From contig DATGMF010000073.1 of the NCBI GenBank assembly GCA_035293765.1, forward strand, positions 1 through 43,344: a DNA stretch of 43,344 nucleotides, given 5' to 3'. Position numbers and translations under genes: made by a program. The stretch comes from DASRHT01 sp035293765 (GTDB lineage: Bacteria; Chloroflexota; Ktedonobacteria; Ktedonobacterales; Ktedonobacteraceae). The number at the start of each line of letters is the position of its first letter. Within the stretch, counting starts at the first letter, position 1. This document shows positions 42,035-43,344 of the stretch, piece after piece. The notes below the pieces were generated by a model. That model made no database searches. It was not told the origin of the DNA and saw only the letters and a list, made by a program, of their open reading frames with translations.

Positions 42035-42264
42035 TCATCCACGGTTGAGGGAACGCTCCCTCAGCGCTGGTCGCGTCTTATGAACGTCAACGACGAACTG
42101 TTCCCATAAGGATGTGTAAAGAGGGGAGCAGCGCGACAGAAGATGGTGAAGGACGCACACAAAGGTCCTCACGGAGTTGATGCGGGTGCTATGAGGTCTC
42201 CCCTGCGGCGGAGGTAGCCGCTTTCCTTCCCATCTTCTCATCATCCTGTCCCTGGGTGGGCTGT

Positions 42265-42584
42265 ATGCTCCACAAGGAGGAGATCGAGACGCGCAACCGC
42301 GCCGACGGCCCGATCTATCAGGCCGAGCGTACGCTGCGGGAGATGGGCAACCGCGTTTCGGCGAGCCAGCGCAACGAGGGGGAGGAGAAAATCAACGGGG
42401 TGCGCAGGCGGCTCACGATACCCTGCGGCTGCGCAGCGCCAGTGACGACCTGGAGCGCGTCATGCAGCGGCCAGGCGAGGAGATCTATCGTACAGCAGGG
42501 GTAAACGGAACGGCGGGCGCTGCTACAGGCAGCCCCTCCACGAGTGAACCGAACACGGTGGAAGGCGAGTATCGCGAGGTGTAA
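42265..42584 (+). pseudogene. dnaK: DnaK C-terminal relic
   Basis: The frame reads EEIETRNRADGPIYQAERTL, REMGNRVSASQRNEGEEKIN, and after a -1 shift near 42395-42405 continues as LRLRSASDDLERVMQRPGEE, IYRTAGVNGTAGAATGSPS to GEYREV and a stop at 42582-42584. This is the alpha-helical lid and disordered tail of an Hsp70. The ATPase and substrate domains are absent. So only the last 105 or so residues of a dnaK gene survive, and with a frameshift. Confidence 0.8.
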
Positions 42585-42624
42585 CCGATTGAAAGGGACA
42601 GTGGGTTCCAGGAGCGGGTAGCGT

Positions 42625-43236
42625 ATGCTCGAAACACCCCTTCCTCTCTGGACCAGGAATGCTGGTCACACAAAAATGATACGCGCAGGAGTAGCCATAG
42701 CGGTCGCCCTGCTGGGAGTGGTCAATGGATTCACGGTGCTACTCCCCATCCATATTGGGCGGCTCGCGTTGCTCTTTGACGTCCTCGACCTGTTCGCGCC
42801 CTTTACGCCTTCGCTTTGGCCTGTGGCGCAAACAGGTCGGACTATCGCCTTCATGCTGGGCTTCTTCCTCTGTCTCATTGCACTGGGTCTGGGACGGGGG
42901 AAGCAGCGAGCCTGGCAGTTTGCCATCATCCTGCTGCCGTTGTCAGTGCTCGCACACCTGATCAAAGGACTTGATGTCGAAGAGGCAGCACTGACCCTGC
43001 TCGTCTGGCTCTTCGTTCTGGGAAGCAAGCCCCATTTCAGCGTCGAGAGCGACCCCTGGCGTGCGCGGCAAGGGATACTCTTACTGCTGCTGGGGTTTGC
43101 CCTGCTCCTGGTCTACGGCGTCGGCGGATTCTATTTCCTGCAAGGAGCGTTTCCTGCTACCAGTACTGCTGTCGGCAACATGCATCACCTCCCCGCTCGT
43201 GAGCTTGGTCTTGACCCAGAAAAACGTGGAGGGTAA
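42625..43236 (+). CDS. Membrane part of an MprF/DUF2156-like protein
   Basis: A 203-residue protein with five or six helices. PIHIGRLALLFDVL, GRTIAFMLGFFLCLIALGL, GRGKQRAWQFAII and HLIKGLDVEEAALTLLVWL follow the pattern of the flippase domain preceding the aminoacyl-transferase part of phosphatidylglycerol lysyltransferase-type proteins. The catalytic GNAT-like domain is missing: the frame ends shortly after YGVGGFYFLQGAF. An IS3-type transposase starts 38 bases later, so a mobile-element-related truncation is possible. GGAG lies ten bases before the ATG. It may still act as a small membrane protein; I cannot tell. Confidence 0.6.
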   Translation: MLETPLPLWTRNAGHTKMIRAGVAIAVALLGVVNGFTVLLPIHIGRLALLFDVLDLFAPFTPSLWPVAQTGRTIAFMLGFFLCLIALGLGRGKQRAWQFAIILLPLSVLAHLIKGLDVEEAALTLLVWLFVLGSKPHFSVESDPWRARQGILLLLLGFALLLVYGVGGFYFLQGAFPATSTAVGNMHHLPARELGLDPEKRGG

Positions 43237-43274
43237 ACTGGAACGAGTGGCCCTCTAGGGAAAGGGAAAAGATC

Positions 43275-43344
43275 ATGCAAAAGGAGCAGCGTACCTTTAC
43301 GAAAGAATTTAAGGTGGAAGCGGTACAGTTAGCCCGATCTCGTC
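43275..43344 (+). CDS. IS3-family transposase OrfA, cut by the window edge
   Basis: The first 23 codons read RTFTKEFKVEAVQLARSR after MQKEQ, the typical start of the IS3/IS911 helix-turn-helix OrfA. The rest lies beyond the window. The inverted repeat of the element was not identified. Confidence 0.75.
   Translation, partial: MQKEQRTFTKEFKVEAVQLARSR

Overview
The window looks like a chromosomal segment of a Chloroflexota bacterium of the Ktedonobacteria type. This is an inference from gene content: an XRE/NB-ARC regulator and a tetratricopeptide relic, a CBM2-expansin, a secreted Asp-box protein, PadR/GntR/ArsR regulators, many small palindromic repeats and strong AGGAGG ribosome binding sites. 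No rRNA, tRNA or CRISPR array is visible. No similarity search was run; family names come from motifs read in the translations.

Layout. 1-4.2 kb: a frameshifted MFS transporter, an ACMSD-type amidohydrolase/decarboxylase, relics of a PEP-synthase-like and a TPR gene, and a double cupin. 4.4-5.8 kb: a secreted CBM2-expansin. 6.0-9.25 kb (minus strand): a tightly coupled operon of an ArsR-rhodanese fusion regulator, a rhodanese-metallo-beta-lactamase protein and an MFS transporter, with a clear promoter/operator; it looks like a persulfide or sulfur-stress module. 9.4-10.4 kb: a decayed IS630-type element with intact ends. 10.9-12.0 kb: a NiCoT nickel/cobalt permease. 12.1-17.4 kb (minus): a heterodimeric ABC exporter behind an XRE/NB-ARC regulator.

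17.7-27.6 kb (minus) is the core: hemA-hemC-hemD-hemB-hemE-hemF-hemY-hemL followed by a heme-oxygenase-like gene with an extreme histidine-rich tail. This is the C5 pathway from glutamyl-tRNA to protoporphyrin IX, without a ferrochelatase gene in the cluster. Divergent from hemA lies an ArsR/SmtB-type regulator carrying the alpha-5 metal site spacing, and next to it a (2Fe-2S) thioredoxin-like ferredoxin of the kind found with cobaltochelatases. With the NiCoT permease this suggests that metal supply and tetrapyrrole synthesis are linked here.

29-34.6 kb: a GntR/UTRA regulator with a structured leader, a MITE-like element with an 11-bp target duplication, a PadR regulator, and two divergent PaaK-like adenylate-forming enzymes. 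A 15-bp perfect repeat lies in both the gntR and padR promoters. 34.9-39.4 kb: a secreted Asp-box propeller protein, a nested palindromic repeat, a GT1 glycosyltransferase, a membrane-anchored OB-like protein and a minimal four-helix cytochrome b-like protein. 39.5-42.6 kb: gene relics (pentapeptide repeat, GAF, DnaK C-terminus) around a live heat-shock module: HspR-like MerR regulator, zinc-binding small protein and Hsp20, with matching promoter blocks. 42.6 kb to the end: the membrane half of an MprF-like protein and the start of an IS3-type transposase cut by the window edge.

The most unusual signal is a palindromic repeat family. One member sits inside the hemL reading frame as an approximately 87-bp in-frame insertion. 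A duplicated, nested member lies at 36900-37014, with conserved inner boxes and different but perfectly complementary stems.
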